Below, one piece after another: positions 11,421 through 21,773 of a stretch of DNA of 64,000 bases. Made by a program: the position numbers and the translations under genes. This stretch comes from Ceratothoa steindachneri. Taxonomy: Eukaryota; Arthropoda; Malacostraca; Isopoda; Cymothoidae. Location: positions 76,658,583 through 76,722,582 of the forward strand of contig OZ018323.1 of assembly GCA_963969495.1 (NCBI GenBank). The letters are read 5' to 3'. How positions within the stretch are numbered: the first letter of the stretch is position 1; every line of letters begins with the position of its first letter. A model generated the notes under the pieces. The model made no database searches. It had not been told where the DNA came from and saw only the letters and a program-made list of their open reading frames with translations.

Positions 11421-14400
11421 ACTACTTGAACCCAAAATCGAAGACTGAACTGAAATATGACCCGAATTAAAAATCAGGTCAACCCCAAAATTACCTACAC
11501 ATATTAAACTAAAAACGACGAATTAAATTTAGTCTCTAAAAGAGATAAACAACTTGAATGAAAAGACGAAAACATGCGCATAAGACCTTCAAAGGTAAAA
11601 TTAGTATATTCATAGTTAACTTAAAAGGAATTAACATAGAAATAAAAGAAGCTACTAAAAAAAGTAATTACAGAAGAAAGCACACAAAGCAGTAGTAACT
11701 TACAAATAGTAAAAACCGTTTCAAAGCAATAACAAATACCTACTAAACTACAACAGAAAAGACAAAGCAAATACCTAGAAAATTTGAAGCTTATACTCAT
11801 ACTTATTAATTTCTAACATGTAAATACTTGATCAATTGAAAGAGATTAGCCTGACCTCCATACAATCTAGCAACCCTTTGCAAACCTCTTACTTCCTTCA
11901 ATTTTAACCTGAAACTTTCACTCTCTCAACTCACACTCACCGGGCCTACAGAAAGCACAATGGACCGGGACAGAAAAAAATGAATATAAAGTAGATAGGA
12001 AAACATATACACCGTGGTTTGGATACCACGTCAAGCTGGAGGTCCAATGATTGCCTGGGCAACCTTTTTGTCTCCTGCTTTATTCCTAGCTGTTCTATCC
12101 TGAACCTTTCTTCTTCCTCTCTTCCCTCTCCTCTCCCCCCTTCCCCTCTCTCTCACTTCCACCCTCCGAAACCCTTCCGCTCTGTGGTCTGGTTAGGATC
12201 TAATGTTAAAGGTCCTGAAGACTACATAGGAGTGCCGAAATAACACCTCTTCTCCACCCCAGCCACTCCGATGAGTGGCGGGGTGGGAGTTGGAGTGAAG
12301 AAGAGGGGGAGGACGATCTTTTATTTGCTCTCACTTTCCATTTCTCTTTTACTTTCACAATTTCATTTCTCCGACAAAATTCAAGACGAGCGAAACGTCG
12401 GCTAATAAAACTTGCGAGTTTTATGAGTGGTTTCTCCTTTCCTTCCCTATCAAAGGGCTAAGTTTCTTTCCATGAATTTTTCTTATATCATTATTTTTAT
12501 TATCATTCTACCAAATCATTTTAACCGTTAATGATAAAATATTAAACTTTTATTTTCACTCTAATACAGATAAGGTGGGGACATAATTTCTTCCTATCTG
12601 GCAATGGGGATAATCAATTCTTTTTATTCTTGAGTTTAGCTTCTTGCAAGCCACCAGATGATACGTTTGGAATTAGTAGGACGTGTTGCAGAAAAACTAT
12701 GCAAGTTTTCGAATTTTAACCTTTGCCATAACATTTAATAACTTTTTCCACACTTGCTCTCTTCAGCAGAGGTCAATTCTGTCACACGCACAAGTTTTGG
12801 CAGAGTATTTAGATAGCTACCGAGTTAATAGGCCAACTTCTTGATCATAATTCCCCAATAGATAGAATTTAATGAAAAGAATCATTAAATTTAAGGGAAA
12901 ATGAATGAAAATTAAACAAAAATCTTTAATGAAATTTATCGAGTAGTTACGAGAAAAAGTAATGAAAATTCTGAAAGTTTTAATGACAAAATAATTAAAT
13001 TAATCAAAGTGTAATGGAATGGAAGAAAAACTACACTGAAACTATCAATAAGATTTTACTTAGAAATAATTAAAATGAATTAAAAATTTAGTTATTAAGA
13101 AATGGATAATTGATTACAAACATGAAATTTAATTAGAAAAAAAATGCAAAAATTAAGTATCTTAAATTATCAAAATGGCAGTGCTTGATCCAGAGTTAGG
13201 AAATAGTGATTTTATTTTTATAATTCTCTTATTACTTACCAGCTGGATTACCAGACGGGTTTTTTCATTTTCATTCCATTTAGAAATATAGAATAAGAAG
13301 TGGAAGAAGTAATGAAGAGAGGGTAGGGTAAAATAGATAGGAGAGGAAAGAAGTAGTAGAGATAAATGAATGGTGCCCGGTGATCGGGCCTTCTCCTTTT
13401 TTTGGTATTGGCATCCCACTACTGGATCTAATTTATTTATTTTGTGTTAGTTTTGGGTGCCTCACTGTGGGATCTTTTATATATTTTTTTTCTAACTTTG
13501 TCCGTATGTAATAGACGGATGAAAAACTTGGAGATGAAATATATAGCTCAAGATTTCTTTCAGCAAACGCTAGGTTTTTCATAGTAGCCTCGAATAGCCT
13601 GTGACGTTTTACAAACCTTTTATATACAAATTCTATGTTTTGGTTATCCAATAAATAAAATTTTGAAAAAGGAAATCAAGTTTTTTATCCTTCTTTATTA
13701 TAAGAGTATATTGATGAATAAAAGAGGATAGGAAATAAGACAACTTTGAGGAATGCTATACGAAACAAGCTCACCCCTAGCAGTGCTGCGCTCAATTCCC
13801 CTCCGTGCGAGGTTAGCAAACCCCACCGGATACATTTTATGAGCATTTTACAAATTTCTTGTATTATAAATCAATAAAATTTATAAATAATAGAGAATAA
13901 TAACATTGCTATGAATATTCAATTGAATGGGATCATGTAAATAAGAATAATTGGATGTATTTTCGGGGAATGTTTTGTTATGATATTTATACTCATTTTA
14001 TATTCGAGTATTTAAGAGACCTTGTTACCTCATTTTGCGCTCTAAAGTTTGAGCGTCATTGCAGCGCATTTTGTGCTGGGTTGATCTCCTACCGTTAATA
14101 GTGATTCATTTAGAAATCTGAGAGGCAGCTTTAAGCAGACACAATCTTATGTAGGTTCCACTAAAAACGCCTGCGGCACACCAGACACAATCTATCGATA
14201 CATTTCAGGGGGCGGGAGATGGCTGGCATAAATGGACCTTTATGGAGAGTGGAGAATGAAAAAGGCGGGAGGGGAATGAGGGAAAGGGAGAATGGGGAAG
14301 ACCTCTTCTGAAGATCGGAATAACGAAGGTTTTTTTTTTTTATTCAAGTAATCTTAACCCAATAATTCAGGGTTGAATTTGACATGGTCAATTCGTGGAA

Positions 14401-14880
14401 CCCACATCTCATCCTCCAGGCTCCCCCTTTTTAGACATGTAGCCCATAAATGCTCCTGAGTACCCTTTCAAGCTTGTTTTCCCTTCTCCCCTAAGGAGCC
14501 AAAGGATAATATATAGGAGAACCCTTTTGTGGGGGGTCAGCGTACCCTATTTTTCCCACTTTTCTATTGCTCTTTTTGACATCTTCAATCTTTATTTAAA
14601 TTGAAATGGTTAAAAAATAAACTTGTGGTCCAGTTAATTCGAAATTCTTAAAAGGCGTCCAGGTGAAAGGGGCCGAAATTGTACCATTGGTCGATTGATG
14701 TTTAATATGCTATTATTTCAAGCCTCTGCTGCAGGCCTTCTATAATGAGGGGTTTTCGTTCACCAGGACGATCTTGACCACAAAAAGTACCACAAGATTT
14801 TGGGTCACCGTGACAAAATTCTGCCTAAAACAAAAGAGCTCTTACATTCTTATCTCATTGCCCTAAAAGGTAAAATTTCT
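11421..14880. other. AT-rich region, no gene seen
   Basis: No convincing coding signal. 12000-12310 is pyrimidine-rich and then GC-richer (CACCCC...GGGGTG around 12255-12290 can pair). At 12379-12410 the plus strand has GACGAGCGAAACGTCGGC followed by TAATAAAAC, which resembles the GAAAC half of the PLE ribozyme-like ends. 12480-13150 is AT-rich. 13160-13650 holds frames without family resemblance. 14330-14342 is a T-run. Confidence 0.4.
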
Positions 14881-14881
14881 T

Positions 14882-15044
<163 letters not shown>

Positions 15045-15045
15045 G

Positions 15046-15345
15046 TATATCTTTCATGAGTGCGAAAGAATGACGAAATATATCCAGCATACCGCAAGAA
15101 ACATAAAAAAACAGGATTAAAAGTTATTTCCTAATGCGAAATATTCCGTACTTAGGTGGGAAGAATTTTTTGGTTTTAAGCGTAGCCAAGTGGTCTAAGG
15201 CTCGGTTTAATATAGATCAAAGCAGTTGTTCGATGCCTCAGTGTGCTTGGTTCGAATCCCACCCCAGTACGGAATTTTTCGAATTAGAAAACAACTTTTT
15301 CCGAAGAAAAAAAAGTATCCTGTTTTTCTGTTTCTTGCTGTATGC

Positions 15346-15350
<5 letters not shown>
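15046..15350 (+). mobile_element. foldback/MITE-like element with a tRNA-like core
   Basis: The left arm (15046-15151) runs TATCTTTCATGAGTGCGAAA ... CCAGCATACCGCAAGAAAC ... ACAGGAT ... ATTCCGTAC. The right arm (15267-15350) is its reverse complement with gaps: GTACGGAATTTTTCGAATT ... ATCCTGTTTTTCTGTTTCTT ... GCTGTATGCTGAAT. Between the arms sits a tRNA-like segment. The right arm lacks the outermost ~30 bases of the left arm and runs straight into (AT)n. Related copies are at 53141-53309 and 53438-53622. No transposase is encoded. Confidence 0.75.
15181..15266 (+). other. tRNA-like segment with box A and box B (Leu/Ser type)
   Basis: TAGCCAAGTGGTCTAAGGC (15183-15201) resembles the D-arm/box A of a tRNA-Leu or tRNA-Ser. 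GGTTCGAATCCC (15249-15260) is a perfect box B/T-loop sequence, giving the usual long-variable-arm spacing. Acceptor-stem halves do not pair convincingly, so this is not called as a working tRNA. It could be an internal pol III promoter as in tRNA-derived SINEs. Confidence 0.65.
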
Positions 15351-15414
<64 letters not shown>

Positions 15415-15440
15415 ATATCTATATCTATATCTATATATAT
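15349..15440. repeat. (AT)n then (ATCTAT)n microsatellite
   Basis: About 62 bp of AT repeats pass into four hexamers of ATCTAT type. The array separates the foldback element from the PLE terminal repeat. Confidence 0.97.
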
Positions 15441-15736
15441 GAAAATTAACCCACAGGAAATTGAAAAGATGAATCAAGCACTTTCGAACTATATTTGCAT
15501 GTTCATTTTCAAGGAATAGCATGAAAATGGAGAAGACATCCTTATATAGGGTACAAAGATACGAAGGGAACACCCATCACATAGTACAAACCAATGGAAA
15601 AAACACAAAAATAAGACAAAAAATACCAAGAAAATAACAATACGCAACTAATAACAGACATATGCATCCTTAAAACGATATACACACAACAACGCCGTGT
15701 ATATGATTGGAATATGGTGGGTGAAAAAAAAATAAA
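15441..15736 (+). repeat. PLE terminal repeat, left copy
   Basis: Begins GAAAATTAACCCACAGGAAA and ends at GGTGGGTGAAAAAAAAA. It is the reverse complement of 16680-16975 with scattered mismatches (roughly 85-90 percent by eye). On the minus strand CCTTGAAAAT is followed by GAAC-loop-GTTC-GAAAG, the same layout as the ribozyme-like motif at 4629-4662. Confidence 0.8.
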
Positions 15737-15959
15737 GGATTATCATTAGAGCGAAAACATTTAGGGCTAAGAGTTAATCCACAGTCACAACAGAGACACG
15801 TGGTGGGAGGAAGGGGGGGCAATGCGAATGATATTACACTAATAAAGAGTGAAAACAGGCTGCATTAACAAGTTATTTCATTTAGTATGTTTTTTTAAAA
15901 ACAGGATCGAGTTTAAATAAGCCAGGGGAAATGTTTATATTGGTTAAGATGCCAATTAA

Positions 15960-16655
15960 GGAACACTCGGCAATATTTCTTTTTGTGAAATCAGCGGAAT
16001 GATAAAGGAATTTGCAGAATTCCGTCAATGGGGTGGTTATTTTCATATAAATGTAAAAATAAAGCGCTGTTTATTTCACCTCTTCTAATATTATACTTAT
16101 GTAGGTAAATTCTAGTAGATAAAGATTTACCAGTTTGCCCGAAGTAAGGTAAATTGCAAATAGAACATTCTATAGAATATACTCCACTTTTTCTCCTTGT
16201 ATTATTGTGGACTAACATTTTATATAAAGTGGATTCATATCTAAAATTTACAGAGATATTAAGTTGCTTAAAAATACGGGTGAGACAAAAAAATGGTTCA
16301 AAGGATGGCGAGATAAGACAATTTTTGTAATTGAACACCGGTGGGTTATCAGTTCTATAAAAAGTTCTCTTAACAAAGTTTTTTACCTATTTCAAAGATA
16401 ATGGACAATTCCTTATCCAAAAATTCCCAACTAACAAGGCGTAATGCACGCAGAAACATATAAGTGAATACAGATCGTTTAATTTTAACACTGTGATGAG
16501 AATAAAAGTGAATATATGAACTGGAGTTGGACGGTTTGCGATAAACAGAGAATTTAAAACCTGACGGTGTCCTATGTATTAAAAGGTCAAGAAAAGGCAG
16601 TCCCATTTTCCTCAATTTCAAGTGTAAATTTAATAGAAGGGACTAGAGAATTAAG
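15960..16655 (-). pseudogene. PLE coding remnant: RT C-terminus and GIY-YIG
   Basis: Reading minus from 16655, LVPSIKFTLEIEENG leads by frameshift into LPFLDLLIHRTPSGFKFSVY then RKPSNSSSYIHFYSHHS and FLRALRLVSWEFLDKEL, the PLE RT C-terminal block. A second frame (16338-15991) gives NISVNFRYESTLYKML and the endonuclease GVYSIECSICNLPYFGQTGK with SLSTRIYLHKYNIRRG. Catalytic RT motifs are absent because of the 5' truncation. One frameshift separates the two frames near 16370. Confidence 0.85.
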
Positions 16656-16679
16656 ATTAAACAGAAAATTGGGAATATC

Positions 16680-16975
16680 TTTTTTTTTCACCCACCATAT
16701 TCCATTCATATACATGGCGTTGTTGTGTGTATATCGTTTTAGAGATGCATATGTCTCTTATTAGTTGCGTATTGTTCTTTTTCTTGGTAATTTTCTGTCT
16801 TGTTTTGGTGTTTTTTCCATTTGTTTGTAGTATGTGATGGGCGTTCCCTTCGTATCTTTGTACCCTATATAAGGTTGTCTTCTCCATTTTCATGTTATTC
16901 CTTGAAAATGAACTTGCAAATATAGAACGAAAGTGCTTGGATTTATCTTTTCATTTTCCTGTGGGCTAATTTTCA
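16680..16975 (-). repeat. PLE terminal repeat, right (inverted) copy
   Basis: Reverse complement of 15441-15736, ending CCTGTGGGCTAATTTTCAT at the edge of the unique bases before (ATT)n. A 78-codon minus frame across it (MKMEKTTLYRVQRYEG...) is conserved in its first ~30 residues in the other copy, but that reflects copying rather than proven coding. Confidence 0.8.
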
Positions 16976-16998
16976 TATTATTGCTTTCCTCACGTGAG

Positions 16999-17122
<124 letters not shown>

Positions 17123-17129
17123 TCTTCTT

Positions 17130-18503
17130 TCTCTTTCTCTCTCCCCCCCCTCTCTCACTCGTTTGTGACCTTGACACACACGCACACTTTTACAAGGAAG
17201 GAATAAAATCTCTATAAAGAATGTGGCTTGTTTCAATGACCAAATGCACCGCCATTCATTCTTAAATTATTCTCAGAAATATAAACAAAATATAAAGGAT
17301 TTAAACTTTTATTTATCACGATATTCTTAGCTATTATCCTTCATATGTTTTTTTCCTTTATTTTAATGCCAACCTTACGTTTACTTATTTAATTTTACTA
17401 ATAGATAAAACCATTATTTTATTATTATCATAATTACTCGTAAATTCATTTACTCTCCCTTTTTATAATTTTCCTTCCCCAAAATTAATTTGGGAATTAT
17501 TTAAAAAAAATATTGATTCCATTTTTTGTGGGGAGGGGTATTTTAATTTGTATTACACATAACTCTCATACTTTCCCACTCCCATCCTCTGCCAGGAAAA
17601 TTATCTTCCATTGGATTACCTCAGTTACTCTTTCTCGAAATATTTTTAAAAAAATCTTCATTTTATGTCATCCCATTCAATCACTCTTCCCTTCCAACTT
17701 ACCGTCTCCCTTCCCCATTCCACGTTACACAACCCAATTTCCACTTCTAAACTCACGCTCCACTTCCCCACTTGAGAAAGAAAGGTAATTTTATTGTCCT
17801 TTCTACAACAAAAGGAATTCCCCTTTTTCTTTTTCCTTCGTACGGCCGAAATTTCCGTTTCCCTTTCGCTCAGAAGACACCGTCTCTTCCTTCCAAAACT
17901 GATCCACCGGGACTTGCATTTGGCGGGGAAACTTAGGTTTTGACCAGTTTTCGCGGGAGAAAAAATAAAGGAGTTTAAAATAACAACATTTACGACTTAT
18001 TGAGGTGAATCATAGGGAAGAATGAGGTCTTCCTCTTCTATTTCTTCCTCTTGCTCTTCTATTCATCCTTTTCTTCTTCCTCTTGAGGAGAAAAGAGGAA
18101 GAAGAGAAAATATGTGAGAGATAAATATAGATAAAATGATTCGTTCAACCTAACTTTTCATCCCAGAATGCAGGCTAACAGAAACCATTTTGATATCGCA
18201 TTAGAGTAGGGGGGGGGGTGTTATTTTGCAAAAGTCATCTTTTCGATGCGGTACTTCCCCTAATATTATGGTCTCGGCTTAGCTGAATCCGGAAATACCA
18301 ACATTTGGTCCATAGGATCAACATAACCCCACTGTACATACTGTTTGAAAGTTATCACCCTCAGAATCACCCCAAAATATGACGTTTGTGTTATTTTGCA
18401 TGATAATCGATTCTTTTTTGGGTGCTTTCAGGTGAACTAATGAGTGAAACAGAGTATATATAAATTATATATATAATATAATTTATATATAACAGAGTAT
18501 ATG

Positions 18504-18506
<3 letters not shown>
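17130..18506. other. spacer, no gene seen
   Basis: AT-rich to 17500, then pyrimidine-rich stretches to about 17900 and a TTCYTC-rich block at 18025-18085. A G-run lies near 18210. 18450-18500 has an imperfect AT palindrome. No coding signal recognised. Confidence 0.4.

Positions 18507-18573
<67 letters not shown>
18507..18573. repeat. (AT)n microsatellite
   Basis: Pure AT dinucleotide repeat of about 67 bp, bordered on the left by an AT-rich palindrome at 18458-18500. Confidence 0.97.
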
Positions 18574-18576
<3 letters not shown>

Positions 18577-20004
18577 GATTGTTTACAGGAACATAATACT
18601 ATTTCTCTTTTCCAGGTTAAATAGATATAGCTAGCATAGACACGAGATCTCATTCCAGAAAGACTCTCTGTGGTGTGGAGTTATATAGAGAGCAGAATTC
18701 CGCCTTGGGATTCTCCCAACTGGCAAAGATGTCATACAGAATATGATCTACTTGCTGCGGCCAAAGCGGGCAGGCCAAGCTCGGCGCTCCAAGGATGCAG
18801 CAGCTCAGCCGTTCGCAGAGCTGGTTTAGGAACACTGGCTATGCTGCAATCTGTACCCCATCCACACCAGGCATATACAGAAACACATCCTGAAGCTGCA
18901 CGGGCAGTTTGTCACTCTGATCCAGACAAGGAAACAGTGACAAAGTGACAGTTTTCAAGCGAGAACAGCAGGCTTCAATGAAAGGGAAACAGTTGATGGA
19001 CGTGTTCTGCCAGGACTCTGAAATACGCAAGAAGGTGGAACTGAAACATGGGGTGAAAATGGATGATATGGAATGGGGGGCCTTCCTTGAACACTAAAGA
19101 ACCCAGAAGAAAATGTACTGTGAAGACTTCGTGGACAGGAAATGGACGTAAACGATAGAGAGTCGGAGCAGGGAAATGCTGAACCTAGAGAGAATAAGAA
19201 CGGAGTGTGAAAAGTAGAAAGAAATCTCTGTGTCAGTTGGATCCTTTTTAGGACAGCGAACAGCCTGATTCTGAAGATGCTGGCATGGACACAGATAACA
19301 CCTACTCTGATATTGATAATCATAGTTCTGATGAAGAAGGTCAGGGTCCAAGTGTTAAGAAGCCGTGGTCGGCGACAGACACAGTCATTCAGCAGCATGA
19401 AGAATTATCACACTGATATCAGCACATCCGTGAAAGTATATGAAAAGCCCGAACAGAATTCTATGATACTCTTGACAAATTGAAGAGTTGATACCACATG
19501 TCTGAGTGGCAAGCAGAATCAGCTGTGATCTTAGTCGGAAACAAGATGTTTGGGCGAAACGGAAAGCACATGATGAGCGAGAAATTATTTATCTGGACAC
19601 CCTGCCAGAATTCAAGAGTGGTAGGGATGCAGGCCAGAGCATTCCCAGGAAGTCATCAACTCTGATGAACAAGTAGTTGTGACTTATTCTAATGACAATT
19701 CAAAGAAGCAGGGCGCTGGCTCTTTTTCCGTTTAGGGCAATGGTTCCCAAGCTTTTGCAGGCTGGCGCCCCCTTGGCTCCCCAGTGAATTCCTAGCGCCC
19801 CCCACAGACACATATGGAAACAAACACCTCTTTCTTGATATTTGGTATGCTGCAATTTGAAAAGAGAAAGGTTAAACACAAATGTGTATTTCACAAATAA
19901 AACCCAATTTAGTAAACCAATTTATTTTTTAGCAGTTTTAACTGTTTCAGCAACATAGAATGGTAAATAAACATTCCACCAGTAACCTTCATTGTCTCAC
20001 ACTT

Positions 20005-20228
20005 AATATTAATGGGATGGATGTGCTTGGTGCAGGGACATAAGCTTCTCAACATCAGGCTGGAACTCACTAAGAAGAAGTCGTAGATCCCCGCGGTCAG
20101 TAATTTTCAGTCGGTTTCTTTGCTTGGAAAGAAGCAAGGCGACTGCACTGAAGCCCCGTTCTACTAAATATGATGTTGGCAAGGCAATAAAGTACATCTT
20201 GACCTTGTTCTACAGCACTTGATAGCAG
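20005..20228 (-). pseudogene. detached C-terminal dimerisation segment of the hAT transposase
   Basis: Minus-strand LPTSYLVERGFSAVALLLSK and QRNRLKITDRGDLRLLLS match the hAT C-terminal dimerisation domain. It is out of frame with the main ORF across a poly-A run and preceded by an in-frame TAG. These are the only two clear lesions in the transposase. Confidence 0.85.
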
Positions 20229-21773
20229 TCAGAGATTTTTTTTTTGTAACCAAAAATCTTGATATGACTTTTTGAACATTGGCCTTAGCTCAATGTCATT
20301 TTGAATGGAAATCAGTTCTTCCTCTGCCACTCCAGTTTCTTCACCGTCGACATTTAGGAATGGATTGATCACCCAGTCTGGTATTTCAAGCAATAAAATG
20401 TCCTCAAATCTCTCAGACATGTCTCTGTGCAGTTCATCCAGGTGTGTACAATACACTTGAAGGTCATCGAATGGTATGCCTTTTTCCTTATCCAATTCAG
20501 AGAGGCTTGGGAACTGGTAGAGTGCATGGCGAGCTATGTTTCGTTTGAATAACTGTAACTTGGCCAGGAAGGTGGAGATAGCTGATTTGACTGTAATTAG
20601 ATTAGCCTCATTTCCTTGCAGCTGCAAATTAACTTCATTGAACTTTGTGAATATATCTGCCAAATAAGCAATGTCATGCTTCATGTTTCTTAGTTCATCA
20701 CACAGAACAGAATTGGAGTCTTGGAAGAATTCAACAACTGTATCAAACAGTGAATAGAAACGTCTCAGGCAGTTTCCCTTTGACAGCCATCTAACTTCTG
20801 TGTGCAACACTAAACGTTCAAACTCTTCATCATTATTAGTGCACAGCTGTCGAAACAGTCGGGAATTGAGGGCATGTGCCTTGATTTTATTTATTGCTGT
20901 GATAACAGTACTCATTGATTTGTGTAGTCTACCACTCAGGTTTTTTGCGACCAGATGCTGCCTGTGGATTACACAGTGCACTGTAAGTACTCCAGGTACA
21001 GCTTTTTTCAAGAAACTAATGAAGCCACGATGACGACCTACCATTGATGGTGCCCCATCTGTTGCACAAGCAAGAATGTTAGAAAGTGGGATGACACGAA
21101 ATACTGACTCCCCTTTTGTGTCTGTTTCAAGCTGTCTCGCAAATAACAGCTCTTGAACCAAGCTTTCATCTTTGACGAAACGAACATAAGCAAGAAGCAA
21201 AGATTCATTGCCTGGCAGAGTGGACTCATCTAACTGTAAACTAAATTCTGTTGTCCTAAGCATGTTACACAATGTTTCTTCAATATTTTCAGCCATTTCA
21301 TCTATTCTTCTCTGAACAGAGTTATCACTGAGAGGAATAGCTTTTATAATTTGGTCAGGTGACTTGTGTAGAACTGTGTGTAGAACCTCTCTTACTGCTG
21401 GTAGAATAAGCTCTTCTCCAATTGTATGAGGCTTACCAGATCTAGCAATCAGCAAAGAGATGTTGTATGATGCTCGCAAACCGTCAGTAGATTGTTGTAA
21501 ACTGCTGGCAAATATATTTCCGATGGTTTTCCGTTTCCGAACGTTGTCTCGGAGTGACTGAAAATATGCCAAGTTTTTGTCTGCTTTATCAGAGTGCATT
21601 TTCTTCAAATGTTCCAAAAGCCTCGAAGGTTTCATAGCTTCATTTGAAAACACTCTATCACACAGTAGACACATTGGTTGCTGTTGGTTGTGTGGTGCTG
21701 CGACAAATCCATATTTCAGATATTCCACACTATATTGCCGACACTTATTTTTTGTTTGCTGTACCAAGGCCAT
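20229..21773 (-). CDS. hAT transposase, ZBED5-like, C-terminus lost by frameshift
   Basis: A 514-codon open frame. A BED-type zinc finger is at residues 35-60 (C35-x2-C38-x16-H55-x4-H60). DDE-type catalytic blocks are FSLQLDEST (D182) and ACATDGAPSMVGRHRG (D239). VHCVIHRQHLVAKNL (265-279) is the conserved C-x2-H region, and HTEVRWLSKGNCLRRF (324-339) is the conserved RW block. The family cuts and pastes DNA. The text VFRVIPLSN (225-232) looks several residues shorter than relatives. Near 20230-20240 the frame ends at an A-run; the next frame, to about 20010, still encodes YFIALPTSYLVERGFSAV, the dimerisation motif, with a TAG just before it. One slip plus one nonsense thus remove the last ~85 residues. 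A domesticated truncated protein is possible but less likely. Confidence 0.88.
   Translation of the reverse strand: MALVQQTKNKCRQYSVEYLKYGFVAAPHNQQQPMCLLCDRVFSNEAMKPSRLLEHLKKMHSDKADKNLAYFQSLRDNVRKRKTIGNIFASSLQQSTDGLRASYNISLLIARSGKPHTIGEELILPAVREVLHTVLHKSPDQIIKAIPLSDNSVQRRIDEMAENIEETLCNMLRTTEFSLQLDESTLPGNESLLLAYVRFVKDESLVQELLFARQLETDTKGESVFRVIPLSNILACATDGAPSMVGRHRGFISFLKKAVPGVLTVHCVIHRQHLVAKNLSGRLHKSMSTVITAINKIKAHALNSRLFRQLCTNNDEEFERLVLHTEVRWLSKGNCLRRFYSLFDTVVEFFQDSNSVLCDELRNMKHDIAYLADIFTKFNEVNLQLQGNEANLITVKSAISTFLAKLQLFKRNIARHALYQFPSLSELDKEKGIPFDDLQVYCTHLDELHRDMSERFEDILLLEIPDWVINPFLNVDGEETGVAEEELISIQNDIELRPMFKKSYQDFWLQKKNL

Larger units (their letters stand above)
15441..16975 (-). mobile_element. 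5'-truncated Penelope-like element between inverted terminal repeats
   Basis: A PLE body (15960-16655) lies between two inverted copies of a ~296-bp sequence (15441-15736 and 16680-16975), and (AT)n or (ATT)n(AT)n arrays border both outer edges. PLEs often carry such terminal repeats in direct or inverted orientation with 5'-truncated coding regions; that is established knowledge. Here the RT remnant starts exactly at the junction with the upstream inverted repeat. No target duplication can be judged because the flanks are microsatellite. Confidence 0.75.

Noticed and set aside
15181..15266. Functional tRNA-Leu or tRNA-Ser gene
   Set aside because: Boxes A and B are good but acceptor and anticodon stems do not pair convincingly, and a related degenerate copy sits in the same element at 53231-53309.
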